DNA of 64,000 nucleotides from Siphonodentalium dalli (lineage: Eukaryota; Mollusca; Scaphopoda; Gadilida; Siphonodentaliidae). Position numbers and translations under genes: made by a program. Location: the NCBI GenBank assembly GCA_032622095.1, contig CP136061.1:56061762-56125761 (forward strand), in the 5' to 3' direction. Shown here in pieces: positions 44,913-54,870 of the stretch (its first letter is position 1; every line of letters starts with the position of its first letter). The notes below the pieces were generated by a model. The model made no database searches, was not told the origin of the DNA, and saw nothing but the letters and a program-made list of their open reading frames with translations.

Positions 44913-46098
44913 TTATATAGACGAGGAATAAAAAGGGCCCAGAATATATCCCCAAGGGACTCCTGCTGGGATAACCTCGTAGCCAGAAAAGGTATTATTT
45001 ACCAGGACTCTTTGTTTTCTGTTAAATATATATAGTCTTCGATCCATTGTAATGTTTGACCCTCCACACCGTAGCGTTGAAGTTTGTAAATCAGCCCCCT
45101 GTGCCATACTCGTTCAAATGCTTTGGATATGTCACAAAATATGCCGCGTGTGAATAGGCCTTTATCGATAGATTGACAGATATTGTGGTATAGGTCTATT
45201 AATTGGTATGTGATATTGTGACCAGAGAGAAATCCGGATTGGTGAAAGTACAAGAGATTATTTTCTCAGAAGAAGGCACTTATCTGTTTCAAGACAACCT
45301 TCTTAAAGACTTTGGCTATGCATGGTAGCAATGAGATCTGGCGGTGATTTTGGGGGTCAGCGGTGTCTTCTTTTTTGAAAATTGGGATAACATTAGCTAG
45401 TTTCCATATTACTGGGAATTTCCGCACTATTTATCGATTTCTTAAACAGGAGGACTAACGGCTTTGATATTGAATTTGAAGTTTCGTGGAGCATTCTAAC
45501 ACTGATTCCGTCGTGGCCATGAGCTTTATTCAATTTTAAAGATTTGATAGCTGTTTCAACATCTGATTCCACCAAAGACAATTCTGGCATCAGCTTTTTG
45601 CTTCGAGTGTGAAGGGGGGGGGGGGGGGGTATGCACAAAATCGTTTATAGTGGAGTTTGATATGAAGCTCATATTTAGAATTTTAGCTTTTTCAGAATCA
45701 TCTGACGCATATGTTTTCCCACTGGCATTTATGGTCCCAGTGGCGCTATATTGAGGAGGGATAATATTAACTTTCTTTTTTATTTAGGAGATGGTTAACA
45801 AGCTGCCAGAAATCACGGGGGTTTGGGGAGTCTTTTATCCTGTCTCCCAAATTATCATCAAATTTTATTTTGGCGTATTTTTTCATGTTAACTTTATTCC
45901 TTGATTGTTTATATGCCTCCATGAAACTGGGTTGTTGATTTTTAATGCCTTTGCCCAGAGTCTATCTCTCTTGCGTAACTCTATTCTAATCTCCGAAGTG
46001 AACCAAATTTTATCTTTGGGACGGATTGTCACGTTATGCTGTGGTATATTTCTGTCCATGATTGATAGGATATTTTCGTTGGTATATGATACTCTCAT
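44913..46098 (-). pseudogene. LINE d linker, RT fingers and palm
   Basis: Pieces in order: TIRPKDKIWFTSEIRIELRK (frame 45883-46098); KAHGHDGISVRMLHETSN (frame 45393-45638), preceded by MCIPPPPPLHTRSK from a 16-bp C run on the coding strand (45614-45629); then GIFCDISKAFERVWHRGLIY (frame 44999-45253), which holds the first catalytic Asp block; then GYEVIPAGVPWGYILGP (frame 44913-45107), where a G-PQGS motif is altered to VPWGY. YADDTCIMSS lies in another frame at about 44862-44880. Every catalytic motif survives in recognisable form, but the reading frame is lost, so no active RT is expected. Confidence 0.85.
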
Positions 46099-46140
46099 AT
46101 CCTCATATATTGACAGCGAACATTATGATATATGTTGGGT

Positions 46141-46390
46141 TTAAATTTGTTTTAAAATGTAGTCCACGCGACATTTGTGAACTCCTGATCGAACACGGGG
46201 CAGATGTCAAAGTCAGAAACTCAAATGGGGTTACCGCTCTTCACATGGCTGTGGATCATCCCGAAAAATGCGGGCTTCTGATTAAGAGCGGCGCAGATGT
46301 GAATGCCCTGGACAAGGATGGTAAGATGCCGATGCACAACGCGATATTGAAGGGAAATAACAAGACTGTTCAAAATACTTATAAACACAA
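46141..46390 (+). pseudogene. fem1-like: FEM-1-like, middle ankyrin repeats
   Basis: A possible splice acceptor (TGTTTTAAAATGTAG) ends at about 46163. Coding in the 46062 frame reads CSPRDICELLIEHGADVKVR, NSNGVTALHMAVDHPEKCGL and LIKSGADVNALDKDGKMPMH: about two and a half ankyrin repeats. Compared with FEM-1 proteins, roughly 45 residues (about one and a half repeats) are missing between this piece and the end of the 27-kb exon. The frame is lost near 46370, where QILINTNGNYKRIG continues in the next frame. LINE d ends directly upstream, so the region has been disrupted by transposition. Confidence 0.75.
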
Positions 46391-46990
46391 ATGGCAACTA
46401 TAAACGGATTGGTTCTATTGACAGTTCACTCCAATATATACGCTGCGATGCACTGCCAACCAGAAATGGTCCACTATTTGGTTCAAAATACAGACCAGAC
46501 TGACAATGATGTTATAAATGCTTTCGAACTACTCGGTGCGACGTTGACTATTTCGCCTGCAGACGGATCTGAGAGTGGGTATCGATCGCCTGCAGACGGA
46601 TCTGAGAGTGGGTATCGATCCTCTCAGCTTTGGATTACGGCGATGGAGCTAAGATATAAAAACGAAGATACGCCGATCTTGAAACCGATATAAGAAACTA
46701 ACACATTTGGAGATGTTGTAGAACCCCAGACAAATGCAGAAATGATGTGGATGACGCTATACATCTAAAAGTGCTGGAGTATGGGATGTCACTTGTCGAA
46801 GCCAAAACCGTGCTGATACACGATAACGAAGATTTATATATGAGATACATATTAATGCCATTTGATTCGACGTGGTTGGCTATCAGAATGTTAAAGCGCA
46901 CACAGATAGTTCTCGAGAGGAAAATAGCAACAGACATCGGGTGTTTCATGAAGTTATTTCTGAATATACTACATCGACGATGAGGAAGCT
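46391..46990 (+). pseudogene. fem1-like: FEM-1-like, central non-ankyrin region, frameshifted
   Basis: Frame 46391-46693 reads IYAAMHCQPEMVHYLVQNTD, DVINAFELLGATLTIS, then WITAMELRYKNEDTPILKPI. ELLGAT and AMELRY match the hallmark join between the ankyrin block and the helical TPR-like region of FEM-1. Between them SPADGSESGYR is encoded twice by a 33-bp tandem duplication (46555-46620). After a stop at 46691 the frame moves to that of 46747-46983 (VDDAIHLKVLEYGMSLVEAK, STWLAIRMLKRTQIV) and then to a third (RVFHEVISEYTTSTM). Frame changes every 60-250 bp with no room for introns point to a pseudogene, or to severe assembly indel errors. Confidence 0.8.
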
Positions 46991-47512
46991 GATTATCAGT
47001 TGGATGAAACTCTTCAGAAAGTCTGCACTACAAACCCCATTGACGACAATGGTAGAAACTTATTACATAGAGCTGTAGACATTCTAGACACAGGGCCAGA
47101 TTCTCAAAGCAACGGTGCCGTTGAACCGTGTGACCCTTCGTTGATCAAAGTTTTGATCAAGCACGGCCTTGACCCAAGCGTGCGCGACAGTGAAGGTCAC
47201 ACAGCTCTGTCTGAGACCTTATTGATGACGAGTGATGTTGACGATTCTTTCAATGAAGGCATGACGCCTCTTGTGGAGTTACTCATGGAATTTGGTTACC
47301 ACTGGGATATGTCAACTGGCAACGGCGATTACTTGTATAGAAGGCTGGAGTCTGTTCTCCCGAAGCACGAATGCATACGGGATGTGAATCTACAATGCTT
47401 CGCCGCGCGCGCCGTTGCAAAAGGCAACATACACTACAAGGACTATGTTTGCAAGAATATGGCTAGCTTTATTAGTTTGCACGATACGCGACCAGAGTTT
47501 GTGAATTTATGA
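46958..47512 (+). pseudogene. fem1-like: FEM-1-like, C-terminal ankyrin repeats and conserved end
   Basis: The frame is open from about 46961 (YYIDDEEADYQLDETLQKV; the first ATG is at 47000) to a stop at 47512. It reads NPIDDNGRNLLHRAVDILDT, SLIKVLIKHGLDPSVRDSEG, HTALSETLL and TPLVELLMEFGYHWDM, the C-terminal ankyrin pair of FEM-1. Then comes VNLQCFAARAVAKGNIHYKD and NMASFISLHDTRPEFVNL, which matches the family's conserved LxCLAAR...YxxxIPxxLxxFVxLH terminus. This piece alone (~180 residues) is intact and gives the most secure family assignment. No AATAAA is obvious soon after the stop; a CATAAAG occurs at about 47519. Confidence 0.85.
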
Positions 47513-47719
47513 CTTTGTTCATAAAGCATTGGTGTTTGTTACAGCGTTTCCTTCGAACATAGTCCTTTTAAGTATGTGTTCAACTCAATTAGCCATATTT
47601 CGAACGAGAACCAACATGTCATGCCTAATTCTAGCCGAAATATAGTTCCACTTATAGTAGACATACATATACGGTACACAGGGACGTGGCCAGAGGGTCT
47701 CCGTGTGTGTGGGTGTGAG

Positions 47720-47766
<47 letters not shown>

Positions 47767-48440
47767 GTGTGTCCACCTTGGAATTTCCAACTGCACCCCC
47801 TTGAACCGCACCAAACCCTCACAGGCATGGATGGTATCCCAATCTAAATGGATCAGTAGTCTTGTGTGGCACTAACCAGGGGGAGGAACGGAATCCATGA
47901 TAAAAAAATTCTGATCTGAATCTGAAAATTGCAAAATCCTAATATAACATCTGGTTGTCTTAACGCAAGGCAAATTCACACTCCGGTTTGTTTTTCTACA
48001 ATTAATTAGTAGTTTGTGACTGGCCACTGGGGAGGGACCATGGTATAGGCCCGGTGTTAGAACATTTTGAAATCTAAACATGAAAATTACAAAATCCTGG
48101 CATCTAGACTGGCCTGAAGCTTTCCAATTGTTAAACCTTTCCAATTGTTGGACATTTTCGACTTGACACTCCCTCTAAGGTTGGAAAATTTCCGACTGAT
48201 GGCCATTTGAGTCCAAAATTTCGACAAAAAGTAGGAAAATATGCAAAATACTGATCTACAGACAACACATTCCCCAGTAATACATTGTTAGAAAATAAAA
48301 TTACCAGAACCATTTCAACCTATTGCTGGTGTTAAATTTCCAACGAATGTTGTTAGGTATGATATTTCCAACTGTTGGAAATTTTGACCGAAGTTGGGGA
48401 CGAGACACCCAACCCACCCCCGGCCCACACATCTGTCGTC
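47513..48440. repeat. family F copies and a (TG)n microsatellite
   Basis: 47680-47835 has GGGACGTGGCC and AATTTCCAACTGCACCCCCTTG around a TG repeat of about 43 bp (47722-47764). 47885-48170 repeats CAAAATCCT and AACATTTTGAAATCTAAAC blocks shared with 6.9 kb. 48170-48440 continues with GTTGGAAATTTTGACCG and GACGTGACGACAG (inverted). Histidine/threonine-rich frames here come from the TG repeat. Confidence 0.7.
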
Positions 48441-48847
48441 ACGTCCCTGATGGTACAGTATATACGCATCATATTCGAATATCGGCCCACGATTTTACGT
48501 ATATATACAAAAATATGTCAATATTTTGCGGACGTGAACTTGGTGATACTCACATGTCTGGCGCAAGCTTATAGCCATTCATTATTTACATGATCCGCGC
48601 ACAATTGTTTACTACTACAATACTTCTTTAATTATTTGTGACTGTAGTAGTTCGTGAATATAGCGTATATACATAATACTTTATTGAAACGCTATCGAGT
48701 TCGGCTGGTGTAAATGGTATGTATGTCTTTAACTTAGTTATCCCCACACTCTGTAATCACTTGAATGTTGTTCGGCGTCACGTCATGTTCTTGGTAGTAT
48801 GTCCAGTTCTCTGTGCCCGGAACCTGATTTATGTTCCGAAATTTACA
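48441..48847. other. unassigned sequence
   Basis: No gene or repeat is recognised. The 83-90-residue frames have no recognised features. Confidence 0.4.
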
Positions 48848-49046
48848 TACAGTAATGCCCTAAGTAATCGACTCCTTAACCTTAACTTTTCAGGATTTAG
48901 TCGGAATATGGCTTGTTGCCATTCATCGGAAAGCTCTCATCGAAAGCTTTCCGATGAATGGCAACAAGCCATATTTCCGACTAAATCCTGAAAAGTTACC
49001 ATAATTCTGCTGTGGTTAAGGAGTCGATTATTAGGGTATTACTGTA
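48848..49046. mobile_element. mariner/Tc1-type palindromic MITE
   Basis: A 195-bp element (48850-49044) starts CAGTAATGCCCTAA and ends TTAGGGTATTACTG. It is flanked by TA on both sides (48848-48849 and 49045-49046), the target-site duplication of the Tc1/mariner group. The two halves are near-perfect reverse complements around about 48945 (GAAAGCTCTCATCGAAAGC). Half of a second copy lies at 57626-57730. Confidence 0.92.
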
Positions 49047-49305
49047 CATAACACACAGAAAATAGTTATTCTATTTATAACAGGAAGCATACATGTAGCA
49101 AATAATTCATATTCATGCATACATATGTCGAGAATATTCTTATGTAAAAACATTTGATTATTTAGAATGGCATTTAATCACGTTTATGTTGGTTCTGCTG
49201 ATTTAGCCTTACTGTTGGTGGAGCATATTATAGTGAGAACACCGTGATTTATGTTGTCATTGTCATGGTTTCATCAATCAAAATATGCCAAAAAATATAT
49301 ATATA
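49047..49305. other. unassigned AT-rich sequence
   Basis: Nothing is recognised except an AT dinucleotide run near 49295-49305. Confidence 0.4.
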
Positions 49306-49618
49306 TGGACTAACGAGGGACATTTATAATTGAAACGGTTCAAACAACGGCCGTGTTGCTATGGACTAAGAAAGACATTTATAACTGAAACCATTCAAAC
49401 AACGACCGTGTTGCTGTGGACTACCGATGAGCACTTATAATTGAAACCATTCAAACAACCGCCGTGTTGCTATAGACTACCGATGAGCATTTATAATTCA
49501 AACCATTCAAACAACGGCCGTGTTGCTATGGATTACCGATGGGCATTTACAATTCAAACCATTAATTCAAACAACGACCGTGTTTCTATTGACTACGGAA
49601 GGACATTTATAATTGAAG
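49306..49618 (+). repeat. ~56-bp minisatellite, five units
   Basis: CAACGGCCGTGTTGCTAT variants occur at 49345, 49400, 49456, 49512 and 49572. Each follows CATTTATAATTGAAACCATT-like sequence. The spacing is 55, 56, 56 and 60 bp. The 64-residue frame at 49441 comes from the array. Confidence 0.9.
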
Positions 49619-50845
49619 CCACAGTGTACCGATAATTCTATTTGGGGGGGGGGGGGGATGGGGGGGTATCCTTATCAAAAATAAAAATTCACGAAAAGTG
49701 CTGGAAACTTACGACTATATACTATTAAATTATCTATTGATTGTCTTAGTTATATTATATATTTTTGAATAGTATACCAAAGCCCGTGTGAGTAATTTGA
49801 CAATTTTACTTAACATCGTCGATATGCTCTATTAATAATCGGGGTTAGTTCAACAGTATAATCACAAAAACTCTCAGCTTTAAATCAGAACCAACTAACA
49901 GCGGATTGGCCGTGATTTATTTTCAGCAGTTTTGTTTATTTTTCGTGGTCACACACATGTGATATTCACGTTAAGATTCAGGTTAATATCTTACACAATA
50001 AAGAAATAAAGTATTAATCATGATTCATTTTTGTTTCTTCAAAAAAGACATTTTGAGTATAATATACAGAGAAAATGGAACATGTGAACAACACATTACA
50101 GGTACGTGAATGGCATATTCTAAAACATTCGGGTTATATATGGCGCTCAGATTTTGAGCGAAATAACGTCATGTTTAGCTAATATAACAAGATACAATAT
50201 ACAACAATTTTACTGCAAAACACATCATTGGGAAGTTGTAAGGTACTCATGAGTATGATATATCAATAATACATTCCCTAGCATGCAGTTAATTTGCACG
50301 CCGGTCGCCATGTAAAATAATGAACAAAGCAAACGAACCAGGCGGATTCGAAGATCGATTAAGTTCATGAACATAACCATGGAATATGCTAAATAATGGC
50401 CAGAACGAGAAAAAAAAGTATGTAATGAAAAATTTTAAGCACAAAGTTAATCCACACCACGTTACAGACTTTAAAAAAAAACTAGAACCATTGACATATA
50501 TTTACATACTAAGTGTTGTCATCACTAAATCCAGCATTCTGATTGGTCGGCGCCCACGTGGCTAGTTGCAGTTATTTCTCGGTGAATGCGCAACGGCTCA
50601 ATAACACCAAGCTCATAACAACATCGATACGTCATTGGGTTTGGAAAGACGAACGCGTAATGTTTTGGGCGCATTTGGACTCGCGCAGGATTGACTTAAT
50701 ACATCATCGGGTTTCAATATGAAGAGAAATTGTTCCTATTAACTTTTGCCAAGGGTGCTATTGGGTATTTTGGGCTGCTTTTGTCACGATACACTTTTCG
50801 ATTTAATACATTTACAAAAGTGGCTTTTTCGCTAAATGTATATAA
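49619..50845. other. unassigned sequence with G14 tract
   Basis: A 14-bp G run lies at 49644-49657, followed by a 6-G run. No gene, repeat end or conserved frame is recognised in the remaining ~1.2 kb. Confidence 0.45.
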
Positions 50846-51014
50846 ATATAAGGATTAACTGTCATGTGGACTATTTTTATGGAGATGTAACCGTGAGGTA
50901 AGTGGTCATAACTTGTATGTAAAACCCTTCGGGTTTTACACAAGTTATGTCCACTTACCTCACGGTTACATCTCCATAAAAACAGTCCACATGCCAGTTA
51001 ATCCTTATATATTG
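50842..51014. mobile_element. palindromic MITE 5
   Basis: A near-perfect hairpin: TATAAGGATTAACTG (about 50847) faces CAGTTAATCCTTATA (about 50996-51010), with long arms meeting at AACCCTTCGGGTT (about 50930). TATA at each end suggests a TA or TATA target duplication. It is ~165 bp, non-coding. Confidence 0.88.
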
Positions 51015-51059
51015 ACATTGACATATATTATCTAGTCGTAGAATTATCCATATTAGTTC

Positions 51060-51665
51060 GTTTGTGTATTGAGAGCGATACATTATACATCACACTTAAA
51101 CGGTCGATCTTTTGTATGTACTTCCCTGTGCACTGAGGTCATTTTATTTACAAAAAATGTTATTGTTCAAAAATCATAAACGCATCTTTGAGGCAGAGAA
51201 TTCGAGTTCTCATGGCTAATTCACTTGTGTTTAGAGAGCGAATTATTATACTTCTTCGCATATCACACTTGAACGGTCGATATATTGTATGTACTATAGC
51301 GCGTGCATAATGAGGCTTCTTTGTGGGTGAGAGATAAACCTGCATATCTCACACGTGTATGGGCGTTTTCCGATGTTATAAGTTGTTGATTCTGACGTGC
51401 ACAGCAACTGTGAATGTTTTATCAGAGTCGGATATGTATGTCCATTCTCGGACATGGCTCATGTTATGTCCAATGGTCCCAATCCGCTCAGATAATGTTT
51501 TCCCATGTACGTTGCACTAAGTATATACGACCGATCGCCAACACGGAATCTCGTGTGCCTCTTAAAATTCACAGGAACTGCGAAAGTTTTGTCGAAAATG
51601 GATCGCACAAATACTTACTTGATCGTTCGTCGGCGTATTCCCATTTGAAGAGGAAAATCATTATT
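51060..51665 (-). pseudogene. decayed C2H2 zinc-finger sequence
   Basis: On minus, remnants of linked C2H2 fingers are visible in several frames: DKTFAVPVNFKRHTRF (about 51595-51550), GKRPYTCEICRFISH (about 51375-51330), HTIYRPFKCDM (about 51290-51257) and HTKDRPFKCDV (about 51118-51085). C..C pairs and H..H pairs are only partly kept. (R)P(F/Y)xC starts are about 80 bp apart for one pair and about 173 bp for the next, near one and two 84-bp finger units. In-frame stops and frame changes show it is not a working DNA-binding protein. It could be a dead host gene or part of a transposon. No MITE or LINE boundary encloses it. Confidence 0.65.
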
Positions 51666-52452
51666 AATGTATGCAATAGTAAATAGTACTATAACAACAC
51701 AGAATGAAGGATATTTTCAAATTTTATAAAACTGGGTTTACCCCCCCCCCCCCCATATTTTTTGAGGTAGGTCGATAGAGAGTTTAAAGATGGTCTATCT
51801 CTTTGTGACATGTGTTATATAGTTACCGGCGTATATAATATTATATTTGAATCGAAGACCCCTGTCCGGAAATTTTGTTTGGTAGCTATTTGCATAACTA
51901 TTTTTTTTATTGTTGGGGGGGGGGGGGGACCAAACCAACGTAAAACAACTTAAATATTATTCAACCATGTTTTCAATAATCTGGCAGATATAAACACTCA
52001 ATAATGATTAACCTTCGCATATATTGCAACCAACACTAATGTACACATTCGAGTCCATAAATATTGGAAATCCATATAAGGGTGGTACGTGCCCGAGAAT
52101 CGTTAAAGAGGTGCCCCATTCGTGAAATTTCAATTTCAAACAATATGATGGGGGGGGGGGGATCGTTATCCTTTATATCCAATGTATGCAATAGTATTAT
52201 ATCAACACATGTTTACCATCACAATATGAGAGATAGGTTTGAATTATCAACAAAAGTGGTTTAAAAAAAAAAAAACAACAACCAATTTTTCATGTAGGTT
52301 GATAGACAGTTTGACAGGAAATATTAAAAAAAAAAACACACTGAATTATCTGGTCTATGAACACAAGTGTATGCGCTCGGTCTGCCATCTGAAATCATGA
52401 CTGTCTGCGAGAAAATAAATAAAAGTTTTCCCATTGCATATTTAAGTTGTTC
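51666..52452. other. unassigned; MITE I fragment and three G/C homopolymers
   Basis: 51784-51890 (TTAAAGATGG...GACCCCTGTCCGG) matches one arm of the TTAA element at 54062-54580. Homopolymers: C14 at 51741-51754, G14 at 51915-51928, G12 at 52150-52161. The 66-90-residue frames are not recognisable genes. Confidence 0.55.
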
Positions 52453-53033
52453 TTAAAGGGATACTGTACTCAAATTTTGTTGTTGGTTTCTATAGTCTCA
52501 GAGTCGTAAAATAAGGCAACCAAAGGTCCATTATTTGAAAGTCTGTTGAATACGAAGTAATGTTAAGGATGGCACTTTAGCCGGAATGCGAAAATACAAA
52601 TTGTCGTTGTCGAGTAATTTTTGTACAGTTTTCAAGAAAATGAATCAAATAACTGTTATACTATATGAATATACTATAGTCCCATATATTCAATTAAGTT
52701 ATTGTATAGTCACTAGTCAGTGAGTGGCTTGAGTTTACGCCCGGTATCAACATATTTTTTGACACGATCGTGTGTGCCACGCGTAGTCCAATCCACTATC
52801 CGTCAATTAATTTGATTACGTCTTGCACACGGAAATTCGTAATATAATTTATGGCTCCAGCCATAAATTTAATTTATATCAAATTATTAACTTTGATTTT
52901 AAGATAACCTATTAACCTGAACGTTTACAGAATATATCTTCGAATCAAATTACCTATTTTTCTATATATTATCGATATTAAATAATTTATAGTACCTGGA
53001 ATTTATTGGAAATGATCTACAGTACCCCTTTAA
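52453..53033. mobile_element. TTAA-type (piggyBac-like) MITE, family H
   Basis: The ends are TTAA-AGGGATACTGTACTC (52453) and the reverse complement of TTAA-AGGGGTACTGTAGATC (to 53033). The TTAA at both ends matches the target duplication of piggyBac elements. The left ~210 bp recurs in inverted form at 24425-24630. The same terminus appears singly at 4131-4147 and at 55312-55330. It has ~580 bp and no transposase. Confidence 0.78.
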
Positions 53034-53432
53034 ATAATGGAATTATCACAAAATAGTGCACCATGGGAATCGATCTCGTGCGTGCGACATATGTAAACAT
53101 AATCAGTTAATATTTATCTGAAAACCACAAAATATACAAGAACTCCCGGTGTGCATGATGGCACATGTCGATAGTCTATGACTTGGAACATGTTCCAACA
53201 TGCAGTAAATCATAGGACCACGGTGCAGTCAGTCTCTGAAGTATAAGTCTTCTAAAATGGAAGAGTTATAAATGAACGCCGTAGTATGGATTTACGGCCC
53301 CTTTTATGTCAACGTGACCATAGCTGTTGAAATTGATATTAAACTCCCAATTATCCAACTAATTAACTATATGAGAAAACAACCATATCCGTGCGACGTG
53401 TACAAATAAATTTCCCAACTCTTCTAACTTGA
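53034..53432. other. unassigned sequence
   Basis: No gene or repeat end is visible. Confidence 0.4.
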
Positions 53433-54040
53433 CAAGCTGATAAAACCTATCGTTCTATATGGTTGCGAAATATGGGCATCGCATATTAATATTAACAAGC
53501 TCGAATCTATTCCATGTGAAATTACACATGTTAAATTTTGTAAATCAGTGTTGGGTTTAAATAGAATGACGTCTAATCACGCGACAAGAGCAGAATTGGG
53601 CAGATTTCCGATAGCACATGATGCGATAATGAATGCTGTAAGATATATGCTTAAACTGTCTGAAAGAAAACCGAATATGTTACTTCAGAATTCTGCCCAA
53701 ATATGCGAGGAATATATAATTCCACCGTTTTTGGCAGAAGCACTTCACGTGCCAAAAATAAGCGATTTAGAGAATAACATATCGCTGGAATATCTCAATA
53801 AAGTCCGGGAAGAATTAAAATGCGTTCATATTCTAACGTTCAAAAACGAAATATTCGATGACAACAAGAAAAATGGTATGAATAAATTAAGAACGTATTG
53901 TTGAGTTACAAATACATGTTTATATATTTTATATGAAATTGTCTTGACTTGTGTTTAAATTATCTGTATTATGACAACTGCCCCGCGTGGGTGTATTATG
54001 TCAATAAAAATGTTATGTTATGTTATGTTATGTTATGTCA
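53433..54040 (+). mobile_element. LINE c family, copy 2, with (TGTTA)n tail
   Basis: From about 53448 the frame reads PIVLYGCEIWASHINI, KFCKSVLGLNRMTSNHATRA, ELGRFPIAHDAIMNAVRYML, ... NKKNGMNKLRTYC and stops at 53904. These match the LINE c piece at 41.6-42.4 kb (PIMLYGYDIWAGE, NHAARAELGRFPVTHD, GNKIRTYRLFK). It is the C-terminal part of an RT, 5'-truncated; the final Cys/His end is missing. The 3' tail has TCAATAAAAA and six TGTTA units (54011-54038). Pentamer tails are typical of CR1/L2-like elements. Confidence 0.85.
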
Positions 54041-54061
54041 CTCATAAGTGAAATCTCAAAC

Positions 54062-54580
54062 TTAAAGGTGGATTATCTCTTTGTAAAAATGTATTATATA
54101 GTTACCGGGGTATAAAATATTAGATCTGAATCGGAAATGCTTCTATCGATTAATATTAATTGTATTTCGAATATTTTCTGGTCTAAAAAGGTGTGGTTGT
54201 TTAGCTAGCTAACGAACGATAGTAGTTACTGTTAACAAGAGACCAGAAATTTTATTGTGTAAGTTTTTCACAAATAAACGTTAATTATACTCATTATCGC
54301 TTATAACTATGGAATAAAACAATACAACCAATCAATCTGGGACATTTGACGTTCGGTACGTAGCCGTAGGAACAGCCCAAAGCTCTATATTGCTATATGG
54401 TATCACCCGAAAGGTCTGTTCTAAAAATAGACAAATAAACGGTCCCAATAAAATATTCGAAATAAAATCAATATTAATTGATAGAAGCCTTTCCGGACAG
54501 GGGTCTTCAGTTCATATTTATTATTTTATACCCACGCAACTATTTCAAATTTGTTATTTAAAGAGATAATCCATCTTTAA
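54062..54580. mobile_element. TTAA-type MITE, family I, with ~130-bp inverted arms
   Basis: The left end is TTAAAGGTGGATTATCTC (54062); the right end is GAGATAATCCATCTTTAA (to 54580). Both are flanked by TTAA. The arms also share TTCTATCGATTAATATTAA-like and TTTCGAATATTTTCTGG-like landmarks in inverted orientation. Half of a further copy is at 51784-51890. No transposase. Confidence 0.78.
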
Positions 54581-54870
54581 TTGCACACTGGGGGAAATAG
54601 ATAATAACCTATGTGTGCTTTGTGGTATTTTATATTTGTAATGACCTAAACATTAACATCCAAAAAGAATACAAAAACAGAAAGCATCCACGAAGGGCCC
54701 CATTCTGGAGAGAACGTCCATTATTATGCCTCTGGGAAATGTTTACTCGTTCTAGTAAACTCGCTGTGGATATGTAGTCTAATACATAACTGCGGAGACA
54801 CCATATACGTGCGATACATGCCTGTATAGCATACATTTTTGTCTGACTGCGGGTGGAATTGCCATAAATT
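54581..54870. other. unassigned sequence
   Basis: Nothing is recognised. Confidence 0.35.

Larger units (their letters stand above)
43200..46140 (-). mobile_element. LINE d, CR1/Jockey-like, 5'-truncated and frameshifted
   Basis: The element reads on minus from about 46140 (just after the endonuclease: TIRPKDKIWFTSEIRIELRK) to a 3' end near 43200. Its 5' truncation point abuts the second FEM-1-like piece. RT motifs are all present but spread over several frames. The ~500 bp of 3' untranslated sequence (43200-43725) has no ORF on that strand; plus strand 43654-43857 is a shadow frame. Confidence 0.85.
1841..52161. other. set of 14 poly-G/poly-C tracts (9-25 bp)
   Basis: Runs: 1841-1855, 13633-13657, 17999-18012, 18368-18376, 18502-18517, 19392-19405, 21941-21955, 28616-28630, 37388-37399, 45614-45629, 49644-49657, 51741-51754, 51915-51928 and 52150-52161. 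Such long G runs are unexpected in a window this AT-rich. Many sit in or beside family F or the 18-kb low-complexity block; two fall inside LINE coding sequence (21941, 45614). Confidence 0.8.

Noticed and set aside
47539-47875. His/Thr-rich and Val/Cys-rich frames of 91-99 residues
   Set aside because: They are translations of the TG microsatellite at 47722-47764 and surrounding family F sequence.
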